From: Hymenobacter sp. H14-R3
Lineage (GTDB): Bacteria; Bacteroidota; Bacteroidia; Cytophagales; Hymenobacteraceae
Assembly: GCF_030063445.1 (NCBI RefSeq)
Contig: NZ_JASITD010000007.1
Location: 124,001-188,000, forward strand
Length of the DNA: 64,000 bases
Direction of reading: 5' to 3'
A program made the position numbers and the translations under genes. Within the stretch, counting starts at the first letter, position 1; the number at the start of each line of letters is the position of its first letter. The notes beneath the pieces were generated by a model. It made no database searches. It saw nothing but the letters and a program-made list of their open reading frames with translations, and was not told where the DNA came from. Shown here in pieces: positions 43,931 through 52,279 of this stretch.

Positions 43931-44725
43931 TCACCAGGTTAGGCCGGGGTAAGTGCGCTGCATGTATTGCAGCTCGGTGAGCAGGTAGCCCAAGTGCTCG
44001 GAGTGGCGGCCGCTTTTGCCGCCTTGCTGCGCAAATACGCCCTCGGGCACCGGCACGGTGGCTTCGGCCAGCACGTGGGCCGTGTGGGCCTGCATGGCGG
44101 GCAGCAGCGCGGCATAGTCGGGCACCAGGCCCAGCTCCTGCAAGTTGGTTTCGGCGGCGGTAGGCGTGGTCAGCTCGCCCGAGAAGCGCCAGAGCGTGGC
44201 GATGGCTTTGTCGAGGCGCTGCCGGCTCTCGGGGGTGCCGTCGCCTAGACGAATCATCCACTCCGAGCTCCACTTGAGGTGGTAGGCGGCTTCTTTGAGC
44301 GACTTCTCGGCAATGGCGGCCAACTGCGTGTCGGGCCCGTCTTTTAGCCCCTTAAGAAGTTGATAATGAAAGTTATCGAACAAAAACTGCCGCACAATGG
44401 TGTAGGCAAAGTCGCCGTTGGGCTGCTCTACCAGCAGGGGGTTGCGGTACTCCACGGCGCTGCGCAGGTAGGCCAGGTCGTCTTCGGTGCGGCCCCTGCC
44501 CTCTAGCTCGGCGGCGTACTGGTAGTAGCTGCGCGCCTCGCCCAGGAGGTCGAGGGCGATGTTGGCCAGGGCCAAATCCTGCTCCAGCACGGGGCCGTGG
44601 CCGCACCATTCCGAAAGGCGGTGCGCCAGGATGAGGCTGGTATCGGCCAGCTGCAACACAAACGGAAACAGGGGGTTGGCGGTAGGGGCCGCCGCAACGG
44701 CTGGCTCGGGCTGAGTGGCTGACAT
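43931..44725 (-). CDS. paaC: PaaC, structural subunit of the phenylacetyl-CoA epoxidase
   Basis: A 264-residue four-helix-bundle protein. It has the ferritin-like pattern DLALANIALDLLGEARSYYQYAAEL and EKSLKEAAYHLKWSSEWMIRLGDG, but lacks a full di-iron ligand set, as is known for PaaC. It binds PaaA to form the active heterodimer that epoxidises phenylacetyl-CoA. It follows paaB with 11 bases between, suggesting one transcript. The palindrome before paaD lies directly after its stop. Confidence 0.93.
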   Translation of the reverse strand: MSATQPEPAVAAAPTANPLFPFVLQLADTSLILAHRLSEWCGHGPVLEQDLALANIALDLLGEARSYYQYAAELEGRGRTEDDLAYLRSAVEYRNPLLVEQPNGDFAYTIVRQFLFDNFHYQLLKGLKDGPDTQLAAIAEKSLKEAAYHLKWSSEWMIRLGDGTPESRQRLDKAIATLWRFSGELTTPTAAETNLQELGLVPDYAALLPAMQAHTAHVLAEATVPVPEGVFAQQGGKSGRHSEHLGYLLTELQYMQRTYPGLTW

Positions 44726-44736
44726 AAACCGCTGAA

Positions 44737-45024
44737 TTACATGTGCTTAATGGAGTCCGGCACGTCGTAGAACGTGGGGTGACGGTACACTTTATCGGCC
44801 GCTGGGTCGAAGAATTCGGCCGCCTCATCGGGGTTGGAAGCGTGAATGTGCTTTGACTCAACTACCCAGATGCTCACGCCTTCAAGGCGGCGCGTGTACA
44901 CGTCGCGGGCGTTTTGCACGGCCATGGCCGCGTCGGCGGCGTGCAGGCTTCCCACGTGCTTGTGGTCGAGGCCCTGCTTGCTGCGGATAAAGACCTCCCA
45001 GAGGGGCCATTCAGAGTTATTCAT
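44737..45024 (-). CDS. paaB: PaaB subunit of the phenylacetyl-CoA epoxidase
   Basis: A 95-residue protein reading EWPLWEVFIRSKQGLDHKHVGSLHAADAAMAVQNARDVYTRRLEGVSIWVV, which is the PaaB signature. It joins PaaAC dimers into the larger complex. It is separated from paaC by 11 bases and from paaA by 132 bases, where a palindrome lies. Confidence 0.95.
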   Translation of the reverse strand: MNNSEWPLWEVFIRSKQGLDHKHVGSLHAADAAMAVQNARDVYTRRLEGVSIWVVESKHIHASNPDEAAEFFDPAADKVYRHPTFYDVPDSIKHM

Positions 45025-45044
45025 GGCTGGTTATTGTCGTTTGC

Positions 45045-45139
45045 TCGCCTGTTATCCTGAGCTTGCGAAGGACCTTATGCCAGTTGAACAAATCGTTCGG
45101 GCGTGATAAGCTCCTCCGCAAGCTCAGGATAACAGGCGA
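45045..45139. repeat. Two-level palindromic element, TTATCCTGAGC type
   Basis: The left arm contains GTTATCCTGAGCTTGCGAAG and the right arm its inverse. The inner stem is TCCT/AGGA where other copies have ATGCT/AGCAT. The centre is GAACAAATCGTTCGG, shared with the GTCATGCTGAGC copies. It lies between paaB and paaA. Confidence 0.85.
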
Positions 45140-45156
45140 TTATTGGGCAAAGGTTC

Positions 45157-46113
45157 TTACGCCGCAACTGCCTCACGCGCAGCGTGCTTAGCCGCGTGGG
45201 CCGAAGCCGCCTCGCGCACCCAGGCGCCTTCTTCGTGGGCTTGCACGCGGGCTTGCAGGCGCTCGTGGTTGCACATGCCATTGCCCTTTACCACGGCCCA
45301 GAACTCCTCCCAGTTCACTTCGCCGAAGTCGTAGGCCTGGCGCGCCTCGTTCCACTTCACTTTCTCGTCGGGCACGGTGAGGCCCAGAAAATCGGCCTGC
45401 GGTACCATCATGTCCACAAATTTTTGGCGCAGCTCGTCGTTAGTGAAGCGCTTGATGCGCCACTTCATGCTCTGCTCCGTGTTGGGCGAGGCGTCGTCGG
45501 CCGGGCCAAACATCATCAGCGTGGGCCACCACCAACGGTTGAGCGACTCCTGAGCCATCTCTTTCTGCGCAACTGAGCCTTCGCAGAGGGTTTGCATAAC
45601 CTCAAAGCCCTGACGCTGGTGGAAGCTTTCTTCCTTGCATACGCGCACCATTGCGCGGGCGTAGGGGCCATAGCTGGTGCGGCACAGCGGCACTTGGTTA
45701 AGGATGGCCGCGCCATCGACGAGCCAGCCCACGCAGCCCATATCGGCCCAGCTGAGGGTAGGGTAGTTAAAAATGCTGCTATACTTGGCCTTGCCCGAGT
45801 GCAGGTCGGCCAGCATTTGGTCGCGCGAGGTGCCCAGGGTTTCGGCGGCGCTGTACAGGTACAGGCCGTGGCCCGCCTCGTCCTGCACCTTAGCCAGGAG
45901 GATGGACTTGCGCTTGAGCGAGGGCGCCCGGGTAATCCAGTTACCCTCTGGTAGCATACCAACTAGCTCAGAATGAGCATGTTGTGAAATCTGGCGGATG
46001 AGCGTCTTGCGGTACGCCTCGGGCATCCAGTCTTTGGGCTCGATGCGGATATCGGCGTCGATGCGCGCCTGAAATTGGGCTTCGGGGGTGAGGTCTTGGG
46101 CGAGGGTTTCCAT
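45157..46113 (-). CDS. paaA: PaaA, catalytic subunit of the phenylacetyl-CoA epoxidase
   Basis: A 318-residue di-iron oxygenase subunit. The iron ligands appear as [17 protein letters not shown] (ExxH) and [15 protein letters not shown] (ExxH). The region REALIR-type start [37 protein letters not shown] is typical. It adds oxygen to the phenylacetyl-CoA ring with PaaC, PaaB, PaaD and the reductase PaaE. It is the first gene of the long operon, preceded by an operator-like palindrome and a -7 box. Confidence 0.96.
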   Translation of the reverse strand: METLAQDLTPEAQFQARIDADIRIEPKDWMPEAYRKTLIRQISQHAHSELVGMLPEGNWITRAPSLKRKSILLAKVQDEAGHGLYLYSAAETLGTSRDQMLADLHSGKAKYSSIFNYPTLSWADMGCVGWLVDGAAILNQVPLCRTSYGPYARAMVRVCKEESFHQRQGFEVMQTLCEGSVAQKEMAQESLNRWWWPTLMMFGPADDASPNTEQSMKWRIKRFTNDELRQKFVDMMVPQADFLGLTVPDEKVKWNEARQAYDFGEVNWEEFWAVVKGNGMCNHERLQARVQAHEEGAWVREAASAHAAKHAAREAVAA

Positions 46114-46127
46114 AGGGCTTCAACGCT

Positions 46128-46145
46128 AACTAACAAGTGTTAGTT
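46128..46145. promoter_or_regulatory. Operator-like palindrome before paaA
   Basis: AACTAACAAGTGTTAGTT is an 18-base palindrome with two central mismatches, starting 15 bases upstream of paaA. A related palindrome lies before paaK (50067). TetR-type regulators commonly bind this kind of site and phenylacetate regulators of this class are known. The regulator gene is not in the window. Confidence 0.6.
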
Positions 46146-46148
46146 TTT

Positions 46149-46156
46149 CAAAGGTA
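46149..46156 (-). promoter_or_regulatory. -7 box (TACCTTTG) of the paaA operon
   Basis: TACCTTTG is an exact TAnnTTTG match on the minus strand. A TTTG lies 16 bases upstream, which is short for a -33 element. The palindrome at 46128 lies just downstream of it. Confidence 0.55.
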
Positions 46157-46245
46157 AGAAAATAATTGCTGTCAAACGGTGTGGCACCCAGTTTGGCGCT
46201 GGCGCAAGTCGTACAATGCCAAACGGATTGCCACGCCGTTTTACA

Positions 46246-47316
46246 CTACACGTTCACTTCCTCATCGCCCAGCACATCCTGCACGTACAGCATTTTTACC
46301 AGCACGGTTAAGATAGCGATGATGGGCGTGGCCAGCGTGAGCCCCAGCAGCCCGGTAAACGAGCCAATAACAAGCTGCCCCACTAAAATAAGCGCTGGCG
46401 GTAGTGAAATGAGCCGCTGCTGCAATACCGGCGATACGGCGGCGCTTTCCAGTGTTTGGGCCGCCAGGTACAGCAGCAGTACGTAGAGGGCCATGTGGGG
46501 GCCGCCGTTGAAGAAGGCCAGCAGCAGCGCCGGCACCATCGACACCACCGGGCCGATGTTGGGAATGAATGTCACCAGGCCCGCAAACAGCCCCAGTGCC
46601 ACCGCCAGGGGCATACCCAAAAAGCTGAGCCCCACCACCGTAAGTACCCCCACAAAGAGCATCGACGCCAGCCGGCCCAGCACCCAGTTCACGAGCGTAC
46701 TGCTGACTTTGTCGAGCACCTCGTGGGCGCGGGCGCGGCTCGCCTTGGGCACCAGCATAACCAGGCCGGCGCGGTAGGTTTTGGGCTGAATAACCAGAAA
46801 TATGGCTAAAAACAGGATGACGTAGCCATCAGCTAGGATGCTAAATGTGGTCGAAAAAATACCCGTGGCCCGGCCCAGCCACTCCGAAGTGCCACCCATG
46901 AGCTTGCGGTAATCGAAGTCTTCGCCAGCCAGACGCTGGCCCCACTCGGTGCCGCTGATGCGCGCCTGCGCATCCTCAATGGCCTTCGGTAGCTGCTGCT
47001 GCAAGCCGCTGAGTTGCTCGCTGAGCTTGGCCGAAAACAGCCAGCCAATGCCCCCCAGCAGCCCCAGCATCAGCAGGGCCAGCAGCGCCACCGCCAGCCC
47101 CGTGGGTAGGCCAATGCGGCGGTGCAGCCACTCGGCCCCCGCCCGCAGCGGCAGCGCAATGAGCAGCGCCGCCAGCAACCGCAAAAATACCCCAAATGCC
47201 AGGCCCAGCAAGCCCGTCAAGGCAAGTATCAGTACGGTGATGCCCACCGCAATGCACACGCGCTGCACGTAAGGGGTTAGGCCAGGGCGAGCAGCAGGAG
47301 TCGAAAAGTGGTCCAT
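46246..47316 (-). CDS. AI-2E family membrane transporter
   Basis: A 356-residue protein with about eight membrane segments. Typical features are GLAFGVFLRLLAALLIALPLR in the first part and the conserved block LGMPLAVALGLFAGLVTFIPNIGPVVSMVPALLLAFF. The family includes the AI-2 exporter TqsA and sodium/proton-type transporters. It lies between paaE and paaA on the same strand, so a role in phenylacetate traffic is conceivable but not shown. The start at 47316 begins the hydrophilic segment before the first helix. Confidence 0.85.
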   Translation of the reverse strand: MDHFSTPAARPGLTPYVQRVCIAVGITVLILALTGLLGLAFGVFLRLLAALLIALPLRAGAEWLHRRIGLPTGLAVALLALLMLGLLGGIGWLFSAKLSEQLSGLQQQLPKAIEDAQARISGTEWGQRLAGEDFDYRKLMGGTSEWLGRATGIFSTTFSILADGYVILFLAIFLVIQPKTYRAGLVMLVPKASRARAHEVLDKVSSTLVNWVLGRLASMLFVGVLTVVGLSFLGMPLAVALGLFAGLVTFIPNIGPVVSMVPALLLAFFNGGPHMALYVLLLYLAAQTLESAAVSPVLQQRLISLPPALILVGQLVIGSFTGLLGLTLATPIIAILTVLVKMLYVQDVLGDEEVNV

Positions 47317-47430
47317 AAGTAGGGGGGTGGGAAGCAGTGCCCCGGCCGATTTCCTGGTGGGCAAGGGGCTTACGACGAAAGCCACCCGCTGGCCGAAAAG
47401 CCAAACCGCCGCGCGCTACGTACCCCTTCC

Positions 47431-48504
47431 CTACTCGTCAAAATCGACAGTTACCTCGGCCGTGGTGGGGCGAGCCTGGCAGGTGAGCACGTAGCCCTTG
47501 GCCACCTCCGTTTCGGAGAGCGAGTAGTTGACGTCCATGGCGGCGGTGCCGCTCGTGACGCGGGCGCGGCAGGTGCTGCACATGCCATTTTTACACGAGT
47601 AGGGCGCGTCGATACCGGCGGCCAGCGCCGCATCGAGCACCGTGTCACCGTAGTACGACATGTCGAGGCGGTAGCCACGGCCGTCGAGACGCAGGGTCAC
47701 CTGGCTCTTCTGGTCGTCGTCGCCCACTGGGCGCTGGGTTTTGGCCTTGGCCAGACCGCCCGCCGTGGCAAACAGCTCAAAATGAATGTTATCGGGTGCT
47801 ACGCCGGCTTCGGTAAGGGCCCGCTGCACGCCCTGAATCATCTCCTCGGGGCCGCAGATAAAGCACTCGTCGAGGCGGGCGGCGGGCAGCGCCGTTTGCA
47901 GCAGTTGGGCAGTTTTGGGGTAGTCGAGGCGGCCAAAAAACAGGTCGCTGTCGCCCTGTTCGCGGCTCAGTACGTGGAACACGCTCAGGCGCTGCACAAA
48001 CTTATTCTTCAGACCCTCAATCTGTTCCTTGAAAATAATGGAGTTGCGCCCCCGGTTGCCATACACCAAATAGACCCGGCTAGCCGGCTCAGTGAGCAAA
48101 ATTGTCTTGGCGATGCTCAGAATGGGCGTGATGCCGCTGCCAGCCGCAAACAGCGCGTAGCTTTTGGCCTGCGTGGGGTGCAGGCTGGCTGTGAAGCGGC
48201 CCTGCGGCGGCATCACGTCGAGGGTGTCGCCGGGGCGCAGGCCGTCGTCCACGGCCAGGGTCGAAAAGCGGCCGTCGGGTACTTTCTTAATGGCCACGCG
48301 CCACTCATTGTCCAACGGGCTGCTGCACAGCGAGTAGCTGCGGCGCAGCTCCTCGCCTTGGTGCTCGCGGCGCAGGGTAAGGTACTGGCCGGGCTGGTAG
48401 CTGAAAACCTCGCGCAGCTCGGCCGGTACCTCGAAGGAGAGCGACACGCAGTCGGGCGTTTCGCGGGTTACGCTCTTGATGACTAGTTTATGGAAACGGC
48501 TCAT
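47431..48504 (-). CDS. paaE: PaaE, reductase of the phenylacetyl-CoA epoxidase
   Basis: A 357-residue reductase with three domains. FAD-binding residues RRSYSLCSSPL lie in the first, the NAD-binding part (FAAGSGITPILSIAKTIL and FICGPEEMIQGVQRAL) in the second, and a C-terminal plant-type 2Fe-2S ferredoxin has CKNGMCSTC and the last cysteine in VLTCQA. It moves electrons from NADPH to PaaA. It lies between paaK and the AI-2E-type gene. Confidence 0.94.
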   Translation of the reverse strand: MSRFHKLVIKSVTRETPDCVSLSFEVPAELREVFSYQPGQYLTLRREHQGEELRRSYSLCSSPLDNEWRVAIKKVPDGRFSTLAVDDGLRPGDTLDVMPPQGRFTASLHPTQAKSYALFAAGSGITPILSIAKTILLTEPASRVYLVYGNRGRNSIIFKEQIEGLKNKFVQRLSVFHVLSREQGDSDLFFGRLDYPKTAQLLQTALPAARLDECFICGPEEMIQGVQRALTEAGVAPDNIHFELFATAGGLAKAKTQRPVGDDDQKSQVTLRLDGRGYRLDMSYYGDTVLDAALAAGIDAPYSCKNGMCSTCRARVTSGTAAMDVNYSLSETEVAKGYVLTCQARPTTAEVTVDFDE

Positions 48505-48534
48505 TTAGTGTATTTTACTCAGCAAATAATCATT

Positions 48535-48645
48535 GTCATGCAAACCGTAGGGAAGCATCTCGTTCGCCTCGTTGAACCGATGGAGTGCGTGGCTAACGAT
48601 TGGGTTAGTGCGGTACGCGAGATGCTTCCCTGCGGGCTGCATGAC
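48535..48645. repeat. Two-level palindromic element, GTCATGCA type
   Basis: The arms GTCATGCAAACCGTAGGGAA and inverse (ending at 48645) enclose a central CTAACGATTGGGTTA that resembles the centre of the copy at 18656. The inner stem is ATGC/GCAT. It lies between paaE and paaK. Confidence 0.85.
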
Positions 48646-48672
48646 CGTTCTTTTTAACTCGTTTCTGCCATT

Positions 48673-50022
48673 TTACTGCACGTCCCGCAGGTCCTTCACG
48701 CGGTTCAGCTTGCCGCCTTCGCTGCGCGGCAACTGCCCGCAGCCCAGCAGGTTGACGCGCATACTGAGGCCGATATTATCCTTGATTTTCTTGGCAAACG
48801 TGCCCTGAAGCTGGCGCAGGCACTCGTGCTGCACCAGGTGCTCGGCGGTGAGGGTGGCCGTGGCCAGGCCCAGTTCGTGCAGCAGGGTTTCGGCCACTTC
48901 CACGTTCACCTCTACTTCGTCGAGGCTGCCGCGGCGAGTGGCCACCACCTGGTAGTGCGGGCTGGCGTGCGCCAGGCCGCTAAGGATATCCTCAACCTGC
49001 GTGGGAAAAAAATTAACGCCCCTAATGATAAGCATGTCATCGGCCCGCCCGCGAATCGGCCCCATTTTTACGTGGGTGCGCTTCACCGAGTGGCCGTAGT
49101 AGATGTTGGTAATATCGCCCGTCCAGTAGCGCAGAATGGGCATCGCTTTCTTGGTTAAAGTACTGAGCACCAGTACGCCAAATTCGCCCTCGGCCACGGG
49201 CTCGCCGGTGTCCTTGTCCACTATCTCGGGGTAAAAGTGGTCCTCCCAGATGTAGCTGCCGGTGCCGCGCTCGTCCACGTCCTCCTGCGAAATGCCGGGC
49301 CCCAGTATCTCGCTGAGCCCGTAGATGTTAGTGGCCGCCACGCGCAGCCCGCCCTGCACCTGCTGCCGGATGGCCTCCGTCCAGGGCTCGGCCCCGAGCA
49401 CGGCCAGCTTCAGGTTGATGGCCTCGGGCGCAATGCCGCGCCGCTGCATTTCCTCAGCTAGCACTTGGGCATAAGAAGGGGTGGCACAGATGATTTCGGG
49501 CCGAAAGTCCTGCAATAGTTGCAGCTGCCGGTCGGTGCTGCCCCCCGATACGGGAATGACGGTCAGCCCCAGCTTTTCGGCCCCGTAGTGAATGCCCAGG
49601 CCACCCGTAAACAGGCCGTAGCCGTAGGCATTTTGCAGCTTCATGCCCGGCCGGCAGCCCGCGGCGGCCAGCGAGCGGGCCACCACCTCGGAGAAAATAC
49701 CGAGGTCGCCAGCCGTGTAGCCCACCACCGTGGCCTTGCCCGTAGTACCGCTGGAGCAGTGCAGCCGCGCTACCTCGGCCTCGGGCACCGCAAACAGGCC
49801 GAAGGGGTAGTTATCCCGAAAATCGGTTTTTTTGGTAAAGCCCAGCTTCGTCAAATCCTCCAGCCCCCGAAAAGTGGCGGGGTTGATGCCCGCCTCGGCA
49901 AACTTGCGCTGGTAGAACGGCACCCGCGCCGCCAGGTAAGCCACCTGCTCCTTGAGCCGGGCGTTTTGCAGGGCGCGCAGCTGCGGCAGGGGCAGCCGCT
50001 CGATATCGGGGTTGAAGAGCAT
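48673..50022 (-). CDS. paaK: Phenylacetate-CoA ligase
   Basis: A 449-residue adenylate-forming ligase that activates phenylacetate to phenylacetyl-CoA, the first step of the pathway. The phosphate loop reads CSSGTTGKATVVGYT, and later motifs include NIYGLSEILGPG and YWTGDITNI with RGRADDMLIIRGVNFFPTQVE. The lysine that catalyses adenylation is in the C-terminal GKLNRVKDLR. The length and domain order are typical of PaaK. It is preceded by a TAGTTTTG box and an operator-like palindrome. Confidence 0.95.
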   Translation of the reverse strand: MLFNPDIERLPLPQLRALQNARLKEQVAYLAARVPFYQRKFAEAGINPATFRGLEDLTKLGFTKKTDFRDNYPFGLFAVPEAEVARLHCSSGTTGKATVVGYTAGDLGIFSEVVARSLAAAGCRPGMKLQNAYGYGLFTGGLGIHYGAEKLGLTVIPVSGGSTDRQLQLLQDFRPEIICATPSYAQVLAEEMQRRGIAPEAINLKLAVLGAEPWTEAIRQQVQGGLRVAATNIYGLSEILGPGISQEDVDERGTGSYIWEDHFYPEIVDKDTGEPVAEGEFGVLVLSTLTKKAMPILRYWTGDITNIYYGHSVKRTHVKMGPIRGRADDMLIIRGVNFFPTQVEDILSGLAHASPHYQVVATRRGSLDEVEVNVEVAETLLHELGLATATLTAEHLVQHECLRQLQGTFAKKIKDNIGLSMRVNLLGCGQLPRSEGGKLNRVKDLRDVQ

Positions 50023-50059
50023 GGGTAAGGCAGGGTGGGAGGAAAGCTAACCAACGCTG

Positions 50060-50067
50060 CAAAACTA
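50060..50067 (-). promoter_or_regulatory. -7 box (TAGTTTTG) of paaK
   Basis: TAGTTTTG fits TAnnTTTG and lies partly within the palindrome at 50067-50080, so a bound repressor would block it. Confidence 0.5.
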
Positions 50068-50080
50068 ACAAACGTTTGTT
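50067..50080. promoter_or_regulatory. Operator-like palindrome before paaK
   Basis: AACAAACGTTTGTT is a perfect 14-base palindrome. With its flanks (CTAACAAACGTTTGTTGT) it resembles the paaA site at 46128. Confidence 0.6.
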
Positions 50081-50125
50081 GTCTTAAACCGCCAAGCCCT
50101 GCCTTACCGCCGCCGCGCTGCCCAA

Positions 50126-50668
50126 CTACTCGCCGGCCGATGAGCCAAGGGCAGCGGGCAGCGGCTGAAACAAATGAGTGGGTAAATACTGATTGACGGG
50201 CACCTGAAAGCGGTCGGCCAGCTCGTGCGCAAAGTCGATGGCGTCGTTCACCGCGTCGAGGCTGAAATGGGCCATGATGATGCCCGTGGCGCTCCGTTGC
50301 TGCGACAGCATCACAATCAATTCTTGGTGGCGGCCCTTGGGGTTTTTCCAGGCGTACTTGTTGGAGGAGCCAAGGGCGCTGTCTTTCGACACCGCCGAAT
50401 AGTACTTCAGCGTGATACCCACCACCAGGGGCAAGGACTGCCAGCGGCCCACCCGCCAGCGCCGTAGCTCAAGATACTGCCGGTAGCGCTGCAAATCGGG
50501 GCTGAATTCGAGGCCGGTTCCCAGGGAACTGAGCCCAAGCACAACGGCCAGGCCAACCAGCCCCGCCACCCAAACCGCCGCCCCATACAGGACCAGTACC
50601 CCCGCCACGCCCACCGCGAGCAGTAAGGTCGGAAACCGAAACTGGGGCTGAAGGCTAGGAAAATCCAT
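50126..50668 (-). CDS. Small membrane protein of unknown function
   Basis: A 180-residue protein with two membrane segments near the N terminus (about residues 12-50, FRFPTLLLAVGVAGVLVLYGA and VWVAGLVGLAVVLGLSSLG). The rest is a soluble domain with a beta-strand-rich part (KYYSAVSKDSALGSSNKY) and a helix. I do not recognise it. The start at 50668 precedes MDFPSL and lies downstream of an AT-rich palindrome. Confidence 0.6.
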   Translation of the reverse strand: MDFPSLQPQFRFPTLLLAVGVAGVLVLYGAAVWVAGLVGLAVVLGLSSLGTGLEFSPDLQRYRQYLELRRWRVGRWQSLPLVVGITLKYYSAVSKDSALGSSNKYAWKNPKGRHQELIVMLSQQRSATGIIMAHFSLDAVNDAIDFAHELADRFQVPVNQYLPTHLFQPLPAALGSSAGE

Positions 50669-50691
50669 AGGGAAGAAACAACTAAAAATGA

Positions 50692-50740
50692 TAAATGACA
50701 AATTAAAAATCTACTGGTCAAGATTTTAATTTGTCATTTT
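50692..50740. repeat. AT-rich palindrome, related to 40615
   Basis: AAATGACAAATTAAAAATCT at 50692-50711 pairs with its inverse, less one base, at 50721-50740. The motif is shared with the element at 40615. Confidence 0.7.
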
Positions 50741-50760
50741 AATAGAGTTTGCGCAAAAGG

Positions 50761-50856
50761 CGTTTGTCATTGTGCGCCAAGCAGGGCCGCGGCAATCGCA
50801 CCAGCACGACGGGCGTGCCGGGGCGATTGCTACGCGCTACGCGCAATGACGAACGA
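50761..50856. repeat. Two-level palindromic element, GTCATTG type
   Basis: GTTTGTCATTGTGCG is paired with CGCAATGACGAAC at the other end. The inner stem is ATTG/CAAT, the third stem type of the series (ATGCT/AGCAT, TCCT/AGGA). It lies between the unknown gene and cinA. Confidence 0.75.
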
Positions 50857-50894
50857 TTTACGTACTTCCTGTTTTTTAATCTACAGCCGTAGGT

Positions 50895-52160
50895 CTATAC
50901 TTTCAGCAGCTCCGCTTCTTTGTGGCCCGCCAGCTGCTGCCACAGCAAGATGAGCGCGGCCTGGGTGGTGTACTCGATGTTGGTCTGGCGGCCGCGGTCG
51001 ATGTTAATCTGGCGGCTTACGGTGCCGGACGGGGTGGCGCAGGCGATAAAAATGGTGCCTACCGGCTTGAGCGGCGTGCCGCCGCCGGGGCCGGCAATGC
51101 CGCTGGTGGCCAGGGCTACGTCGCAGCCCAGGCGGGCGCGGGCGCCTTCGGCCATTTCGCGCACGGTGGCCTCGCTTACGGCACCGTGCTGGCCCAGGGT
51201 TTCGGCGTTCACGCCTAATAGGCTTTCCTTCAAGTCGTTGTCATAGGCTACCACGCTGCCGCGGAAATAGGCCGAGCTACCCGCTACGCTGGTAAGGCGC
51301 TGGGCTACCGCGCCGCCGGTGCAGCTTTCGGCGGTGCCCAGCTGCCAGCCCTGGGCCTTAAGTAGCTGGCCAACTACCACTTCGAGTGGCGAGTCTTCTT
51401 CGGCAAAAATGTATTCGCCAATGTACTGGCGTAGCAGCGGCAGCAGGGCCAGCATGCGGGGGCGCAGGTTGGGCTGGCCGTCGGGGATGCCGGTGAGGCG
51501 CAGGCGCACGCTGCCCAGGCTGGGCAGGTAGGCCAGCTTGATGTTGGGTGGCAGCGCATTTTCCCAGTCCTTGATTTTCTCGGCCAGAAACGACTCGCCC
51601 AGCCCGGCCGTCATCACCACCACGTGCTCGATGGGCGCAAGCTGAAACTTGGCTTGCAGCTTGGGCAGTACCTCGTCGGTCATCAGGCGCTTCATTTCGA
51701 AGGGCACGCCGGGCATGCTAATAAACACAGTGCCAGCATCTTCTATCCACATGCCGGGCGCGGTGCCCACGGCGTTGTGCAGCACCTCGGTGCCGGCGGG
51801 CACCAGGGCCTGCTGGCGGTTCACGTCAAGCATGGGGCGGTTGAAGCGCCGGAAAATATCCTCCACGTGGTGCAGCGTGGGCTCGTGCAGCACCAGCTCG
51901 CGGCCAAAGTAGCGGGCCAGCACGTGTTTGGTGAGGTCGTCTTTGGTAGGGCCGAGGCCGCCAGTCATCAAAATAACCGTGGCGCGCTGACGCGCTTGGT
52001 CGAGGGCCGCCACAATTTCGTCGGCGCGGTCGCTCACGCTCGTTATCTGGCGCACGCGCAGGCCCAGGCGGCCCAGCTGCTGGCCCATAAAGGCCGAATT
52101 GGTGTCCACGACCTGCCCGTAGAGCAGCTCGTCGCCGATTGTCATGATTTCAACGTCCAT
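50895..52160 (-). CDS. cinA: CinA-family protein (nicotinamide-nucleotide amidohydrolase-like)
   Basis: A 421-residue protein with two parts. The N-terminal COG1058/MoCF-like domain (1-170) reads IMTIGDELLYGQVVDTNS and ILMTGGLGPTKDDLTK. The C-terminal CinA domain (about 260-415) has GTAESCTGGAVAQRLTSVAGSS and ALATSGIAGPGGGTPLKPVGTIFIA, the active region that removes the amide from nicotinamide mononucleotide in homologues (PncC). This would recycle NMN to NaMN for NAD synthesis. The layout is the full-length CinA. It is divergent from the DUF4197 gene. Confidence 0.92.
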   Translation of the reverse strand: MDVEIMTIGDELLYGQVVDTNSAFMGQQLGRLGLRVRQITSVSDRADEIVAALDQARQRATVILMTGGLGPTKDDLTKHVLARYFGRELVLHEPTLHHVEDIFRRFNRPMLDVNRQQALVPAGTEVLHNAVGTAPGMWIEDAGTVFISMPGVPFEMKRLMTDEVLPKLQAKFQLAPIEHVVVMTAGLGESFLAEKIKDWENALPPNIKLAYLPSLGSVRLRLTGIPDGQPNLRPRMLALLPLLRQYIGEYIFAEEDSPLEVVVGQLLKAQGWQLGTAESCTGGAVAQRLTSVAGSSAYFRGSVVAYDNDLKESLLGVNAETLGQHGAVSEATVREMAEGARARLGCDVALATSGIAGPGGGTPLKPVGTIFIACATPSGTVSRQINIDRGRQTNIEYTTQAALILLWQQLAGHKEAELLKV

Positions 52161-52279
52161 CGAGAGGGGCTAGAATAGTTTGGCCGGGTTTTAGGGAGAA
52201 CTTTGCGGCGCGGTGCTTGCAGGACAGCTATACGGGCCGTCCGGTTTTTTACGTCCCGCTTTCCCCCTTTTTTCGTTGC

